A DNA stretch of 64,000 nt from Paulownia fortunei (taxonomy: Eukaryota > Streptophyta > Magnoliopsida > Lamiales > Paulowniaceae), in NCBI GenBank assembly GCA_019321725.1, contig CM033110.1, forward strand, positions 23,057,210 through 23,121,209, written 5' to 3'. The position numbers and the translations under genes were made by a program. Below the pieces are notes generated by a model. That model was not told the DNA's origin. It ran no database searches and saw only the letters and a program-made list of their open reading frames with translations. Positions 16,236 through 30,034 of the stretch are shown here, piece by piece; positions within the stretch are counted from its first letter, which is position 1, and the number at the start of each line of letters is the position of its first letter.

Positions 16236-19200
16236 ATGGCGGAGGCAGCTGATGGGAAAGCAATGCCGGAGTCGGAGAAGAAGAAAGAGCAGAGCCTGCC
16301 ATTCTATCAGCTGTTTTCATTTGCAGATAAATATGATTTTATTTTGATGATATCTGGCAGCCTCGGGGCCATCATTCACGGGTCTTCCATGCCTGTTTTC
16401 TTTTTGCTTTTTGGTGAAATGGTCAATGGTTTTGGCAAAAACCAAATGGATTTGCACAAGATGACCCATGAAGTTGCCAAGGTTTGCTTTCTTGAATCAT
16501 TGTATGCGTCCATTCTAAAACATTTTTGTTGTATTAATCAGATCTGACGGTTCATATTTTGTCATTTGACGCAGTATGCTCTGTATTTCGTGTATCTTGG
16601 ATTGGTAGTGTGCTTTTCATCCTACGCAGGTGGGTCTTTTGATCTGGGCTTCTTTCTTTTTTGGTTATCCCACTTGGTTTCTTAATTTTGTTTCCAGCAT
16701 TTTTGTTGTAGTTGTAGTATGTTAAAAAATTATTAGTCTTTTTGTAGTATTGTAATAAAATTTTAGTTTTATTTCGTTCATACTGTGTTAAGCCAGTTCA
16801 CTATGGATCAGTTGCACGTGGTCCGTGGACTGTCTCCTTTGTCTTGATCCTCTTCGCTGGTCAAATTCCTGAAAATATTTCCCTATTTTATATTATCCCA
16901 TCACACATCCCCATCAATGCTGATACTTCAAAATTTAATGTTTTCCTTTGTTAAACTCAGTTCTTTTTCATCAAATTTGACTCATACTTTTCAGTACTTG
17001 TTTTTATCATTCTTACTCATTCTTGGGAGATAAATTGAACATTTTGGTGTGTACTTGTGTAAAACAGAGATTGCATGTTGGATGTACACTGGGGAGAGGC
17101 AAGTGGGTGCGTTGAGGAAGAAGTATTTGGAGGCGGTATTGAAACAGGACGTGGGATTCTTTGATACGGACGCAAGAACTGGGGATATTGTTTTCAGTGT
17201 CTCTACAGATACTCTGCTTGTTCAAGATGCCATCAGTGAGAAGGTTTTGTTTTCTCTCTTCTGATCTGCTACTCTCGTCATTTTCATAATTTCATCTCTC
17301 TCTCTCTCTCTCACTCACACACACACACACACACACGAACAGAACACTGATTACACGGAGTATTGAATAAATACTAGATTAAATCTTGCATTTAAGAAGG
17401 AAAAATGAATCATTTGAAGGCGCATTGATGGCCTTTAATATTTACCCGATATCATTTATTCTGATTTTGTGATGAATTTTATATTTCATATTACATATAA
17501 GTCATGTGTATATGATCAATATTAAGTATATATATTTAGGAAAATATTTTATATTATATAAAATATGCCATACAAAATTAGAATAAAAAATCCAAACTGT
17601 TTAATGCAGGCCCCAATTGCAAATTTCTAGCATCTCAATATGTAGCTCATGTTAGCAAACTTAGTGAATCTTGTCATCTTTCTGCTCTGCTAGTTGGTTA
17701 ATTTGAGTTCACTTTCCTGCTTCTGTAAACCGCCGTTCTAAGTTGGATGCGATAAAGAGTGGGTTTTGTTTAACTTGAACATTTCTATGAACTTGGGTTA
17801 AAAACTTCTAATTCATTTATCTCAGTTGCATTTCTTTTTGCTTCGTAATTTTGATGAATGTGTTCTTTTGGTGCTTGCATTCTAGGTTGGTAATTTCATC
17901 CATTATCTTTCGACATTTTTGGCGGGACTTGTGGTCGGTTTTGTGTCAGCATGGAGGCTAGCTCTACTCAGTGTGGCCGTGATTCCTGGAATTGCCTTTG
18001 CTGGGGGTTTATATGCATATACTCTCACCGGACTCACATCCAAGAGTCGTGAATCCTATGCAAGTGCTGGTATAATTGCGGAGCAGGTGAGCTTGGGGCA
18101 AAATGATTGCTTTTTATTTCTTTTAATTATAATTTAGTAATCGTTTATATTACAGAAGCTGTGCTCTTCTTAGGAAATCTTAATTTAGATGGAAGGTTCA
18201 GTAGAGCCTACTGAAGGTCCCCATTATGCTCTACTAAAGATGAATGATGCTGTAACATTGCAGCTGTAAAGTTTATTTTCCTTTCTGGTTTTCAAACCAC
18301 TTTTCTCATTTTTGGTTGAAGCTGTGCCCCTCTCCAGGATTTAATATTTTTATTTAAGGGTAATGGGTAACTTATTAATAATTTCATTACAAAGTTGTAG
18401 TAGAATTTCGAAAATATGATCTCAATACCTAACAGTGTTGAAAAGTAACTGCTTGGATAGTCCCTTGCCAGTTGGAATTTTATCATGAATTGCACAAATT
18501 AACTTCATAACTATTACTTTTTCTGTTAATGCAGTCCATTGCACAAGTTAGGACAGTTTACTCATATGTTGGTGAGACCAAAGCCCTAAGTGCATATTCA
18601 GATTTAATACAAAATACATTAAAGCTGGGATACAAGGCTGGAATGGCTAAAGGGCTGGGATTAGGATGTACTTATGGTATAGCATGCATGTCGTGGGCTC
18701 TTGTTTTCTGGTATGCTGGTGTTTTTATCAGAAATGGACAAACAGATGGTGGCAAGGCATTCACTGCTATTTTCTCTGCCATTGTTGGTGGCATGTAAGA
18801 TATGCTAACATTTTTCTTCTCAATTTTTGAGCCAATATACGAGGCCAAAAAAAATCTGAAAGTTTTGATAATATTTCTACAGGAGCTTGGGTCAGTCATT
18901 TTCTAATCTTGGGGCATTTAGTAAAGGTAAAGCTGCTGGATACAAGTTAATGGAAATAATCAAGCAAAAACCGACCATAGTTCAGGATGCATCAGACGTA
19001 AACTGCTTGACTGATGTCAATGGAAACATTGAGTTCAAAAATATAACTTTTAGCTATCCATCTAGACCTGATGTCATCATCTTCAGAGACTTTTCCATTT
19101 TCTTCCCTGCTGGAAAAACAGTTGCAGTAGTTGGTGGTAGTGGTTCAGGAAAAAGCACTGTTGTCTCCTTGATAGAAAGATTTTACGATCCTAACCAGGG

Positions 19201-21252
19201 TAATTAAAAATCTTCTTGCCACTCTGAGACTGCGTATGCAAAAGAAGATTTAAACTAAATTTACTTGATGTTGTTGAAATGGACAGGAGAGATTTTGCTA
19301 GACAATGTTGACATCAAGACACTGCAGCTGAGATGGTTGCGCAATCAAATTGGTTTGGTGAACCAAGAACCTGCACTCTTTGCCACCACAATACTCGAGA
19401 ACATTCTCTATGGAAAGCCTGATGCAACCATAGAGGAAGTGGAAGCTGCTGCTTCTGCTGCTAATGCTCATACCTTTATCACCTTGCTTCCCAATGGATA
19501 CAACACTCAGGTTGGTTTTGTTTGCAATTTCCTTTGTCAATTTCTAGATATAAGTATTCTCCATCAATGGTTGTGAAAATGTTTTGCTAAATTAAAGTTA
19601 TTACTTAAGGTAAATTTCATCAGTTTTAAGTTGACTTTCGTGCTAAATTAACTTGTTCAATTCAAATCCAGGTCGGAGAACGTGGTGTCCAACTCTCTGG
19701 TGGCCAGAAGCAGAGAATAGCGATTGCAAGGGCTATGCTGAAGGACCCAAAGATACTTCTTCTTGATGAAGCAACTAGTGCGCTAGATGCAGGTTCAGAG
19801 AGCATTGTTCAGGAGGCTCTAGATCGTCTGATGGTCGGGAGAACTACAGTAGTTGTAGCACATCGGCTATCAACAATAAGAAATGTTGATTCCATTGCAG
19901 TTATACAACAAGGACAAGTTGTTGAAACTGGAACGCATGAAGAACTAACTGCCAAAGCTGGTGCGTATGCATCCTTAATCAGATTCCAGGAAATGGTAGG
20001 GAGCAGAGATTTTTCAAATCCTTCAACTCGTCGTACACGCTCATCACGGCTAAGTCATTCATTGTCAACAAAGTCTCTTAGCCTCCGATCTGGGAGTTTA
20101 AGAAACTTGAGCTATTCTTACAGCACAGGTGCTGATGGTCGTATAGAGATGGTATCAAATGCTGAAACCGATCGAAAAAATCCAGCTCCAGCTGGTTACT
20201 TCTGCCGGCTGCTTAAACTAAATGCTCCTGAGTGGCCTTATTCAATCATGGGAGCCATAGGATCTGTTCTTTCTGGTTTCATTGGCCCAACCTTTGCCAT
20301 TGTGATGAGCAATATGATTGAGGTATTCTACTATCGAAATCCTGCTGCCATGGAACGAAAAACGAAGGAGTATGTTTTCATTTATATTGGAGCGGGTCTT
20401 TATGCTGTTGTTGCATATCTGATTCAGCACTACTTCTTCAGTATCATGGGCGAGAACCTTACTACAAGAGTTAGGAGGATGATGCTTGCAGGTAAAAAGG
20501 ATCATTATGTGGCATTTTGCCTTGGCAATTCCAAGCTCATAAACACAGCACGGGATGCATAAAAATTTTATTAAGAAGATTTGAAGCTTCATAAAGTTAT
20601 AAAAATTTGTGTCTTGTCCTCATAAAAGCCATGCGTATGTATCCTAATAGTGTCAATTTTTCTCCCATTTCAGCAATTTTGAGGAATGAAGTTGGATGGT
20701 TCGATGAGGAGGAGAACAATTCAAGCCTCCTTGTAGCCCGCCTAGCTACTGATGCTGCGGATGTAAAATCTGCTATTGCTGAGAGGATATCTGTGATATT
20801 GCAGAACATGACTTCTCTTCTCACTTCTTTCATAGTTGCCTTCATAGTTGAATGGAGGGTTTCACTGCTTATACTGGCTACCTTCCCTCTTCTTGTCCTA
20901 GCAAACTTTGCTCAGGTAAAAATCCTCAAATCTTCACAAAAAAGGCAGTTCTTCAATAATGGCATGATGGGTTTTTAAAGTTATTTTTCCCCTAAGGCAA
21001 GGGTAATTTGGTAATTGCATGGAAAAATTGTCTTAATTGAATTGACAGATTGTCCGGTAATGTTTGAATCTTGGAATCCATGTTCACAGTTTTCTTGGTA
21101 CTAGAAGACAAGAGTGTAAATACATGGCACCATGGTGCTCCGCACTTGCTTCCTTTACCTTTGTATTTGCTGTGACACTCCTTGAAACTCACATAGTTGG
21201 ACTAAACATGAAAGAAACAAAAAATACATATAGTATATATATAAAAATGTGT

Positions 21253-21340
<88 letters not shown>

Positions 21341-23431
21341 TACCTTGCCCTGAGAAATAGCATATAAGATTCTATTATTGCTCATCAACTTCAATGACAC
21401 TGAGAAGTGGTGAAGGTTTCTTATTTGAGTTATATCTGGGGTTAGTCGGTTAGCAGACTTAGTTGATTTCTATTTGTCCCAGTCAATTCTTAATGCCCAT
21501 CTTTTACTATTACCTTTACTATACTGGGCTAAATAATATCTTTATATCTTCTTTTTTCTTTTTTTTTTCATGGTTATTTATATTTAGAATTTAGAGGGGA
21601 TTTGCTAGTCCAGATGGCACTTTTCACACCCTTTGTTCTTGTCTTCTAAGTTTTTTATTTAGATTCAGAGGCTTCCAAATAGTGCTCTGTTTTGGGAACT
21701 GTTTACACACTAGAAGTTGCGGCATAAGGAATGTTAGGAATACTACATGCATGGTGAATGGATTTCATTGCTAGGAGTGACTGAAACATGTTGCATTAAA
21801 GTGTCAGTGCTCAAGGACCCATCACTAATGAATGGTTTCTGTTAAACTCCAAATCTCTAAGCCAAATGATAAATCAAATCTTCTTATCCTGCAGAAACCA
21901 ACTAATTTGAATCAAGTGTACATAATCATCATAAAGTTGAGCTAAAGATTAAGCACATAGACATAGAGATATAGATCAAAGAAGAGGTCTGGTAATAAAT
22001 AATGTAAGTGAATTCGACCCATTAATTGTTCCAATGCACCAAGAGGAGCCATTTTTTGAACATGAGAAAGATAATCAATGTTTTGAGAAAAGTACTATTT
22101 TTTCATTTGCACAGGCGCCCAACAAATTTGTTTATGTTATCAACTTTTGCATATGGATTGAAAGAGATGTTGTTTCCTTATGTAACAGTGCCCTGACAAT
22201 TTGTTGCTTTTGAATATCACAGCAACTCTCTCTCAAAGGGTTTGCAGGAGACACGGCTAAGGCCCATGCAAAAACTAGCATGATTGCAGGAGAAGGAGTA
22301 AGCAACATAAGAACTGTAGCAGCATTTAATGCCCAAGAAAAAATCCTTTCATTGTTTTGCCATGAACTCCATGTCCCTCAACGTCAAAGTCTGCGCCGCA
22401 GCCAATGTTCAGGTTTTCTGTTTGGTCTCTCTCAGCTTGCTCTTTATGTGTCCGAAGCTCTTATTCTTTGGTATGGCTCTCACCTTGTTAGCAAAGGCGT
22501 CTCCACCTTCTCAAAGGTCATTAAGGTGTTTGTAGTCTTAGTTATCACAGCAAATTCAGTTGCTGAAACAGTAAGCCTTGCTCCCGAAATTATTAGAGGT
22601 GGAGAAGCTGTTGGCTCAGTATTTTCAATTCTTGATCGCTCCACAAGGATAGATCCGGATGATTCTGAAGCGGAGCCTATTGAATCAATTCGTGGTGAGA
22701 TTGAGCTACGTCATGTTGACTTTGCTTACCCATCCCGACCAGACGTGATGGTGTTTAAGGACCTCAGCCTAAGAATTCGAGCAGGGCAGAGCCAGGCTCT
22801 AGTTGGTGCCAGCGGATCAGGGAAGAGTTCTGTAATAGCACTGATAGAGAGATTTTATGATCCTATTGGTGGGAAAGTTATGATTGATGGAAAAGATATT
22901 AGGAGATTAAACTTAAAGTCTCTTCGCCTCAAAATTGGTTTGGTGCAGCAAGAGCCTGCACTTTTTGCAGCAAGCATTTTCGATAACATTGCTTATGGGA
23001 AAGACGGGGCTACTGAAGCAGAGGTAATCGAAGCAGCACGAGCAGCAAACGTGCACACATTTGTCAGTGGATTGCCTGAAGGATACAAAACCCCTGTTGG
23101 TGAAAGAGGTGTTCAACTCTCTGGAGGGCAAAAACAACGTATTGCAATTGCACGAGCTGTTCTTAAGGACCCATCAATCCTTTTACTCGATGAGGCCACC
23201 AGTGCTCTTGATGCAGAGTCAGAATGTGTGCTACAAGAAGCACTTGAAAGGCTTATGAGAGGGCGAACCACCGTTCTCATAGCCCACCGATTATCTACCA
23301 TACGCCGGGTGGATAGCATTGGTGTGGTTCAAGATGGACGCATTGTTGAACAAGGCAGCCATGGTGAGTTAATCAGCCGGCCGGATGGTGCATATTCGAG
23401 GCTGCTGCAACTGCAACACCATCGCATATGA
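16236..23431 (+). CDS. ABC transporter B family, ABCB19-type (auxin/brassinosteroid exporter)
   Basis: Ten exons: 16236-16481, 16575-16629, 17068-17243, 17886-18086, 18535-18794, 18883-19199, 19287-19510, 19672-20491, 20674-20915 and 22223-23431. All splice GT-AG in consistent phase and give 1249 residues, against 1252 for Arabidopsis ABCB19. It is a full transporter in TMD1-NBD1-TMD2-NBD2 order. NBD1 has Walker [10 protein letters not shown] (397-405), signature LSGGQ (501-505) and Walker B ending LLLDE (522-526). NBD2 has GASGSGKSS (1042-1050) and LSGGQ (1146-1150). The linker between the halves, with [21 protein letters not shown], is near identical to ABCB19, which separates it from ABCB1. 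In Arabidopsis this plasma-membrane pump drives auxin efflux and has also been reported to export brassinosteroids. The gene looks intact. Intron 9 is long (about 1.3 kb) and carries a microsatellite. Confidence 0.97.
17294..17336. repeat. (CT)n(CA)n microsatellite in intron 3 of the ABCB19-type gene
   Basis: CT repeat followed by CA repeat, about 43 bp, soon after the exon 3 donor site at 17244. It resembles the compound microsatellite at 12809-12860 in type. Confidence 0.85.
21257..21340. repeat. (AT)n(GA)n microsatellite in intron 9 of the ABCB19-type gene
   Basis: About 48 bp of AT/TA repeat runs directly into about 36 bp of GA repeat with one interruption. Both lie inside the 1.3-kb intron between exons 9 and 10, so they do not affect the protein. 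The short frame they create, rich in IY and RE dipeptides, is an artefact. Confidence 0.9.
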
Positions 23432-24926
23432 AACATGATAAATTTTATCAAAACCAGTATGGGCCCATTAACCATTGTTTTCATATCTTTTTTGTATGAT
23501 GATAGTTGTAGATATTTGGATGTGAAGACTGTATTTCAGCATGACCACTCCATTCCCAGTGGGGATTTGTGTGCTAAAATATATAATAACATAATCTTGT
23601 GTTTATACTTTTTTGGCTGGGTGGGACATTGATTACCTTTCCTTCCGCCTATTTGTGAATCCAAGTTCTTTTGACAAAGAAAAAGCAAACGGCCATAACC
23701 CACCTTTAAATCCTCGAAGGACTTTTCTTGCTCAACCATCCTTCAATTTTCCCGTAACATGTGCTTGCTCATGTTCTTTTCAGTTTCTGGAAAACAGCCA
23801 CTCTTTTTCATCTTTGAGGCCGACATAAACTATTGGATGGTTACACATTGAGGATGGATTGAACGCATCTCTTTTTTTATAAAAATGGAGACACATTCAT
23901 TTGGCCCATATGGCTTCAATTATTTAAATAAAGAAAGAACATGACCAGTTAATCATCATTTCAAAAAGCTTCAAGGGTGGGACTTTGAGCAAGGATGTTC
24001 CTTCCTTTGTGGAAATAGAACTTGATCCACTTAAATGTTTACATATTTATAATCGGTGTCTAATCTTATGCTTCTAACGCGTATTATGCAGAAGGAAAGC
24101 ATTGATATGATTTTCCCACGCAATAATGGTGACTTCTTTAATGGATTAGAACTCAGAAAGAGCATCTGATAAACTCAAATTTATCAGGCCTGTATATCAC
24201 ACAAAAAAAAACTCTTCTCCTTCCTCATCATTCATCATTGTGGTGATGACGCTTCAAAGTGCTATCTACAGTGGAAACCTGCCATCTCCACAATCTATAT
24301 TAAAAGTGAGTGCCAGTGTCCAATTCTTTCCAAAAGCAACCGACAATGTCGACAGCCTCCAAGTGATATTAGCAACTGCATTCATCAAAAAGAAGGATGC
24401 TACATGTGAGTACTTGCAATGTAATAAAGAGAGCTGGAAAGGCAACAATCAGGGAATGGCAGCGGACCAATTTTTTGAAGTAAATTGACTTCTTTTAAGA
24501 GAAGTGAAAAAGAAAAACAAGGAAAGCTATGGCAGGAAACAGGAGCAGTGGAATGGAGTTTCTGAATTACTCCCTGAACAATTGGGTTGGAAATGAAGAG
24601 GAAATTTGGGGCCCAATGGCCCACAAGAATTACTTGCTAAATCAGAAGCATTGGATTTTACATATCTGAATAGAGAAATATTTAAAGCACATACTGGGCT
24701 TGGTCCACCTCTGGTACTCCACTGGCTTTTTTCACATGAAAGTAAAATGCATATTTAATCCTCTCTTTTCTTGGGTATTCTTTTTTTTTTTATTTGAAAA
24801 AAATACTGTTAAAAGACAGGGAGCACCAATTACATAGCAATCTGCCTGATTATAAAATTCATCTGTTGTCATGAAATTACATAAAATGTTGGTACTTAAA
24901 AAGACATTCATTCAGATGGCATGATG

Positions 24927-24931
<5 letters not shown>

Positions 24932-24959
<28 letters not shown>
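24932..24959. repeat. (AT)n microsatellite
   Basis: About 28 bp of uninterrupted AT repeat in intergenic DNA downstream of the transporter gene. Confidence 0.85.
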
Positions 24960-24962
<3 letters not shown>

Positions 24963-25180
24963 CAAGTCCTAAAATAATGTTAAACTAGGGAATATAACAA
25001 GTACTTTGGTGGCTAAACATGTTCACACTTGAGACAATTCACATGGTTAAAATGTGAAGTTTGGTGGCATAGGCCCCAACCCCAAGTTTGGTCCTTTCTT
25101 CTGTACCCATTCAAGGGTGGACCCTTACACTGGTTATATAATTAAAGGGGCCTCATATATTTCAGAGTAGTGTCTCTGTT

Positions 25181-25215
25181 ATGGTGATGGTGATGGTGAT
25201 GGTGATGGTGATGGT
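25181..25215. repeat. (ATGGTG)n hexanucleotide repeat
   Basis: Nearly six perfect tandem copies of ATGGTG. The multiple-of-three unit leaves a frame open, but the flanks do not extend it, so I see no coding role. Confidence 0.85.
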
Positions 25216-25500
25216 AGCTTAGTGGAGGAGTCTACAAAGTTTTGACTGTTTGGTGGTCATAGATTGCCTTTATTCCTGAATACTCCAGTCCATTTGTTTA
25301 CCCCTATTCTCTTGTATTTTTCTGTTGAAATAGTGTTTGACAGTGCACCTAACATCTATCTATATGTGATGCCACAAGTAATATTTATTACAAACTTTTA
25401 ATTTTAGTCCTTCTTAATATCACGGGAACAAAATTATGACACATTGAGGATACTTGTCCGTTGTCGTCGTTGTAATATTAGTTTTTGCTAAAATTTTATT

Positions 25501-25571
25501 CACGTGTGAAGCACGTGGTAACTGGAATCCGGGTTGGTTTGGAGAGAAACTTGACACGAGCTTATCACGTG
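25501..25571. promoter_or_regulatory. Cluster of three CACGTG G-boxes
   Basis: CACGTG occurs at 25501-25506, 25512-25517 and 25566-25571, three copies in 71 bp. G-boxes bind bZIP and bHLH factors. No gene starts within several kilobases on either side, so a regulatory role is only a possibility. Confidence 0.35.
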
Positions 25572-28500
25572 TGTATGGCATGATTTATTAGATGCTGAAG
25601 TTCTTTGATCAAATGAGATATCCTTGCTCATTTTACAAAAAGACAAAAGAAAAATCAAATAAAAATAAAAAATGTCGTGTATAAATTGTGAAGGGGTGGC
25701 TTATGTTTAGGTTAGGTGAATCTTATGTTTAGGTAAATTCAAACCAAGACACTTAGATTTTGTGGCCCATCTGAACCTATGCTGCTCATCAACAACAAAG
25801 ACCACAATATGTAATGGGCTGTCTTTTTGTTTGGGCTACAAAATAGGGCTCACTCTTAATGTTCCTGCCTCAGAATTAGACAATAAACTTACTGCTAATT
25901 ATGGAATTTATCTTATGCAATTAGACATCCTTGAAGGCATGAACCCGAATTATTACAGTAAAACCGACATTTCAGGCTTACTTGGGCATAATTAAATGTA
26001 AATTAAAAAACATACACAAAACAAGGATGTAAAAGTTGAATCTTTTGTACACAAGCACTAAAATCTTTTCATTACAAATAACACTAAAAATGTATTCCAA
26101 GATTTTGAAAAAAAAAAAAATGAAGAAGAAGAAGAACGAAAAGCATGAGAACGTGTAAAGTTGGCCCACAAAACTATAGATCGGATAAGCACTTAATTTA
26201 GAGGTCCAAGCTGGTTTCACAGTTGGGCCTATGAGAACTTAATATCTCCTGGCCCAACACATTATGTAGTGAAGCCCAACCTAATTTTTCTCATGGAGCA
26301 GAATCGGAGAGATTAAATTGGATTTGGCTTTATATTTATTTTTATTTTTTCAATAAAAGATTGGGTTTATATTTGTGATACATTATTCTGAACCAATCAC
26401 GTGTGCTCTTCAATAATTTAATTGAATACTTATTATTTTGTATCAACTACAAGATATTTGGTGAAGTGAAGCATGAAAGTCTACTTATATTGGAATTTCA
26501 TTTAAATAGTGCGAAGCAATCTATTGATGTTTAAAAATAATACACTATTAAAATTTTCAATCCTTTTTTTTTTGGTTGTATTTTTTCTCATTGAAATCCA
26601 CAGTGCTATAGTTAGAGTTGAATTCAGATAATTGATTGAGTTATTTTTTTATTTTTTTTAATTTTTAGTCTTCCTCATAATTTATTATTTTAGGTTCATA
26701 GTCATGGACACTTTCTAATATTTCATGAATAGATTGCCCATTATTTGTTTTTATATTAAAAAAAAAAAATAGTCCATATTTCTAGTGTAGGAGTTGGGCC
26801 CACATGAGACAAAATTGGATAGTCAATCAGTACATAAGAAAAAAATAGTAAATCATGTGATATAAGAAAAGAACATGCAAGAACAGAAAATATCTGTCCA
26901 TAAATTATTGTCCCCAAATTTTGATTTTTATTAATATTATGATATCAAATGAACTTAACAATATGACCTTCCACGTACGACGCGATGGACCTCTTTGCCA
27001 AAGGATTATAGTAATAAAGTTTCCACGAAACACAACCAAGTTTTGGAAACTATTTGCAAAACATCACCGACTTGTATTACATTACCATTTTTTTGGGTTA
27101 CATTTATCAATTTATTTATTTATTTAATTTTTCCATTTGGTTTATTTTGCAAGATTGGGTTGCATGTCAATGAAGCATAAATCGAGATTATGAAGTTTTA
27201 GATTCGCATCCCATTTCTCTATATTTATATAGTAGTTATTAGCTGAATATAAATTATTATTAATTTTATTTATTAATTACTATAATTGTTGATAAATAGT
27301 ATTCGTGATGTAATGATGATATAATCGATTTATTTTAAAACAAAAACAAAAACAAAAATTCCATGCATAATCTTACAAGTCTTTCTCAACATTTATGGTT
27401 AATTATAAATGTGGAAAACACAAGAAAAGATGATCTCCTTACTATCACATAGGAATTCAACATATACATTCCATTTTTCAATAATTTATTAACTCCTTTT
27501 AGTTCAACCTATACTTTTAAAATAGTCAGATTTTCTTTTAATGAAGTAATTTAACTATATCAATATAGTAATTATTTATGATCATGAATACCCAATTAAG
27601 TATAAGAAATAATGAAATAAGAAGACAGGACTCAATATATTATATTTGAAAGCCCTTATCAGCCTGAAATACTCAATTTTGAAAGCTCATGTTTTCAACT
27701 TTTAAATCCTCCTCTTACAAAAAATCTTTTGAGTAGCCATTAATGGAAAATCTAAACCCTTTGTTGTGTTTTCCTATTGTGTTTATATCCGTAGTAGCGT
27801 CACATTTGAAATACAATATATTTATACTTTTATATATATATATATGGAAACAATTATAATTAGTGGTAAAAAACAAAATTAGGCATAGCAAAAGAAGAAA
27901 AAAAAGAGAAATCAATGTGAACGAAGAGTAAGTAGGAAAAAAACGTGCCAAGGAGACCCCCCATGGCTCCCTTGGGGTCATAAAATTTGCATCTGACATG
28001 TGACTAGGGGTCGACAAAAGCATGATTATTTAAATTTTTTGCCTGTTTTGGAAAATCTCTTTCCTTAATAATATAGCTATCAGGCCACGTGTCGTGTCGT
28101 GGGTGGGAGAGAAAGGCATGTGACATGATTTTTGACAAAGAAATTTGCCACACTCTCGTGGTTATGTCTCTAACAAGGAGGAAAACAATTAATTGAGAGA
28201 CTAGACTTTGGTGGAACCTTCAATCCATATCTCCTCTACAAATTTGTTGGACACACAGAGCAATTGTAGCACCCCCCACCCCCACCCCACCCTCCTCTCC
28301 CTATCACCCCCCAACATAAAAGTGACTACCCTCATGTGCCTATCATGTGATCACTCGCCAATATTGTCACACTACATACAATATTTTTGTTTAATTGTGT
28401 TGCCTTCAACATTGTTAAAACCTACTAGCTATATATATATACACTACGTTGCACAATCTTGAACTGTTATTTTTATTTAGATACGCTGGTATCATCATCT

Positions 28501-28639
28501 CCAATTTGATAAAAAGACTTGGAAAAAATTAACATATTGACTTGATATATTTATATTGAAGACATAAATATCAAAGAAGTTCAAGTAGTTGGTGAGTCTC
28601 TTACTTAAGTACTTATATTAGTATTTTTATAATAAGATC

Positions 28640-28795
28640 GATAATTAAATCGTTCTTACTTTCGATCAGTAGTACAACAGATCGGACATGTTTAACCGAT
28701 TTTTTAATTGATTTTTTGTATCCAAACGGACCGAATCGATCATTATTTATAATTGGACTGGTTATCAATACAAACTGATTTTTAAAACGTTGATT
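28640..28795. mobile_element. Possible degenerate hAT-like transposon end
   Basis: The text AACCGATTTTTTAATTGAT, then GGACCGAATCGATC, ending TTTTTAAAACGTTG, resembles the right end of the MITE at 802-1207 (GGTCCGACGTCGGTTGAATC ... ATAAAAACATTG). I could not find a matching left end or a target-site duplication, so this is a tentative remnant. Confidence 0.25.
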
Positions 28796-30034
28796 TTATA
28801 ATATAGTCATTGGGCTCATCATACACAAGCTCAAATATGCCCATGTTGAAGTTTAGACTCCCAAGATTCAAACTTACGCCAAAACAAAGTATTGCAATCA
28901 CGTAGGTTCTACATTTTCTTCAAAAAGCCAAGTCTTCAAGGCCTTTGATTTCAAAGTCAATCTATGGTTCTTGATTTCTTTCCACAAAGCTAGGGGGCTA
29001 GGGGAACGACTCCGCAGATCCAAAAACAAGCTTCAAGCCCTTACATCGTAATTTGGGGAAAATAATCAGTGGATTAGTCTTCTTTGGTGATTTTATCTTA
29101 TAATCGTAGTCTCTTTTTTTTTTCCTATAAATTTATAATACTTTATTCATATTATTATTTTTTTTCTAGTTATTAATTGCAAACACGAAAATTTGTGTGA
29201 CAGAGTAAAGTACCAAAAAACCCAAGTACGGATCTTGCGAACAACAAACTATTATTTTTACTTGTGGATGGATGTGGATTCAAATTAAGATGAATATTGT
29301 AAAATGGATGCTTTTTATTTTCTATATTCATTATTTTAATTCAAATTTCTCATAAAAGATGCTACGTGTGTACTAGTTACCTAACTATCACATGATGTCT
29401 ACATAATAATGATATTGTCAGTACATTCATAAATTAAATTTCAACAATTAAGAGAACAAGTTATTCCTTCAGTCGCATGTATCTCGAACTTGAGATTCCA
29501 ATACTGTACAAAGTCAAGGTAAAAACACTGCACAATCCAAGGCATGCTACCAGCTAACCAAGTGAGTAAACTTCGTGGAAATTAATGGTAGGAACTAGGA
29601 AGCACATATTCTTCAAATGGGATATGCAGTAATTCGAAATATATATATATATGTCACAAGAAATTGCATTTGATAGATGGGTTAATAAGAGGTGATAAGT
29701 GTCCAATGATCACATGGTCTTGTATATTGAGACATGCACATGAAGGCCCACTTTGTTAGTACAATAACTAACACACTACATTAACTTTTAAAGCCAAGTT
29801 GAGAGATCACGGCCCCACGTTGGCAACACGGAAATTTTTTAATTAAAAAGGTCATTTATGTACAACATTATACTACTTTGCTTTTCCACCATGAAGTTTG
29901 TGTACCAATTAATTTCACGCGTTAGAACTACTTATAATTATTTTTATGGTGAAATAGTTTTTTTTTTAATTTAAATTATAATCAAAAGATTTCACACTCG
30001 AACTCGACTTAAATATTAAAAAAATAATAAGATA

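Noticed and set aside
21064..21360. 98-codon frame in intron 9 of the ABCB19-type gene
   Set aside because: Much of its length is AT and GA microsatellite translated as IY and RE repeats; it lies in an intron.
25181..25215. ATGGTG repeats considered as a CRISPR-like or coding repeat
   Set aside because: Simple uninterrupted hexanucleotide repeat with no spacers and no extended frame.
28208..28462. 84-codon frame with a Pro/His-rich stretch
   Set aside because: It comes from a C-rich simple stretch near 28270-28315; no conserved motif.
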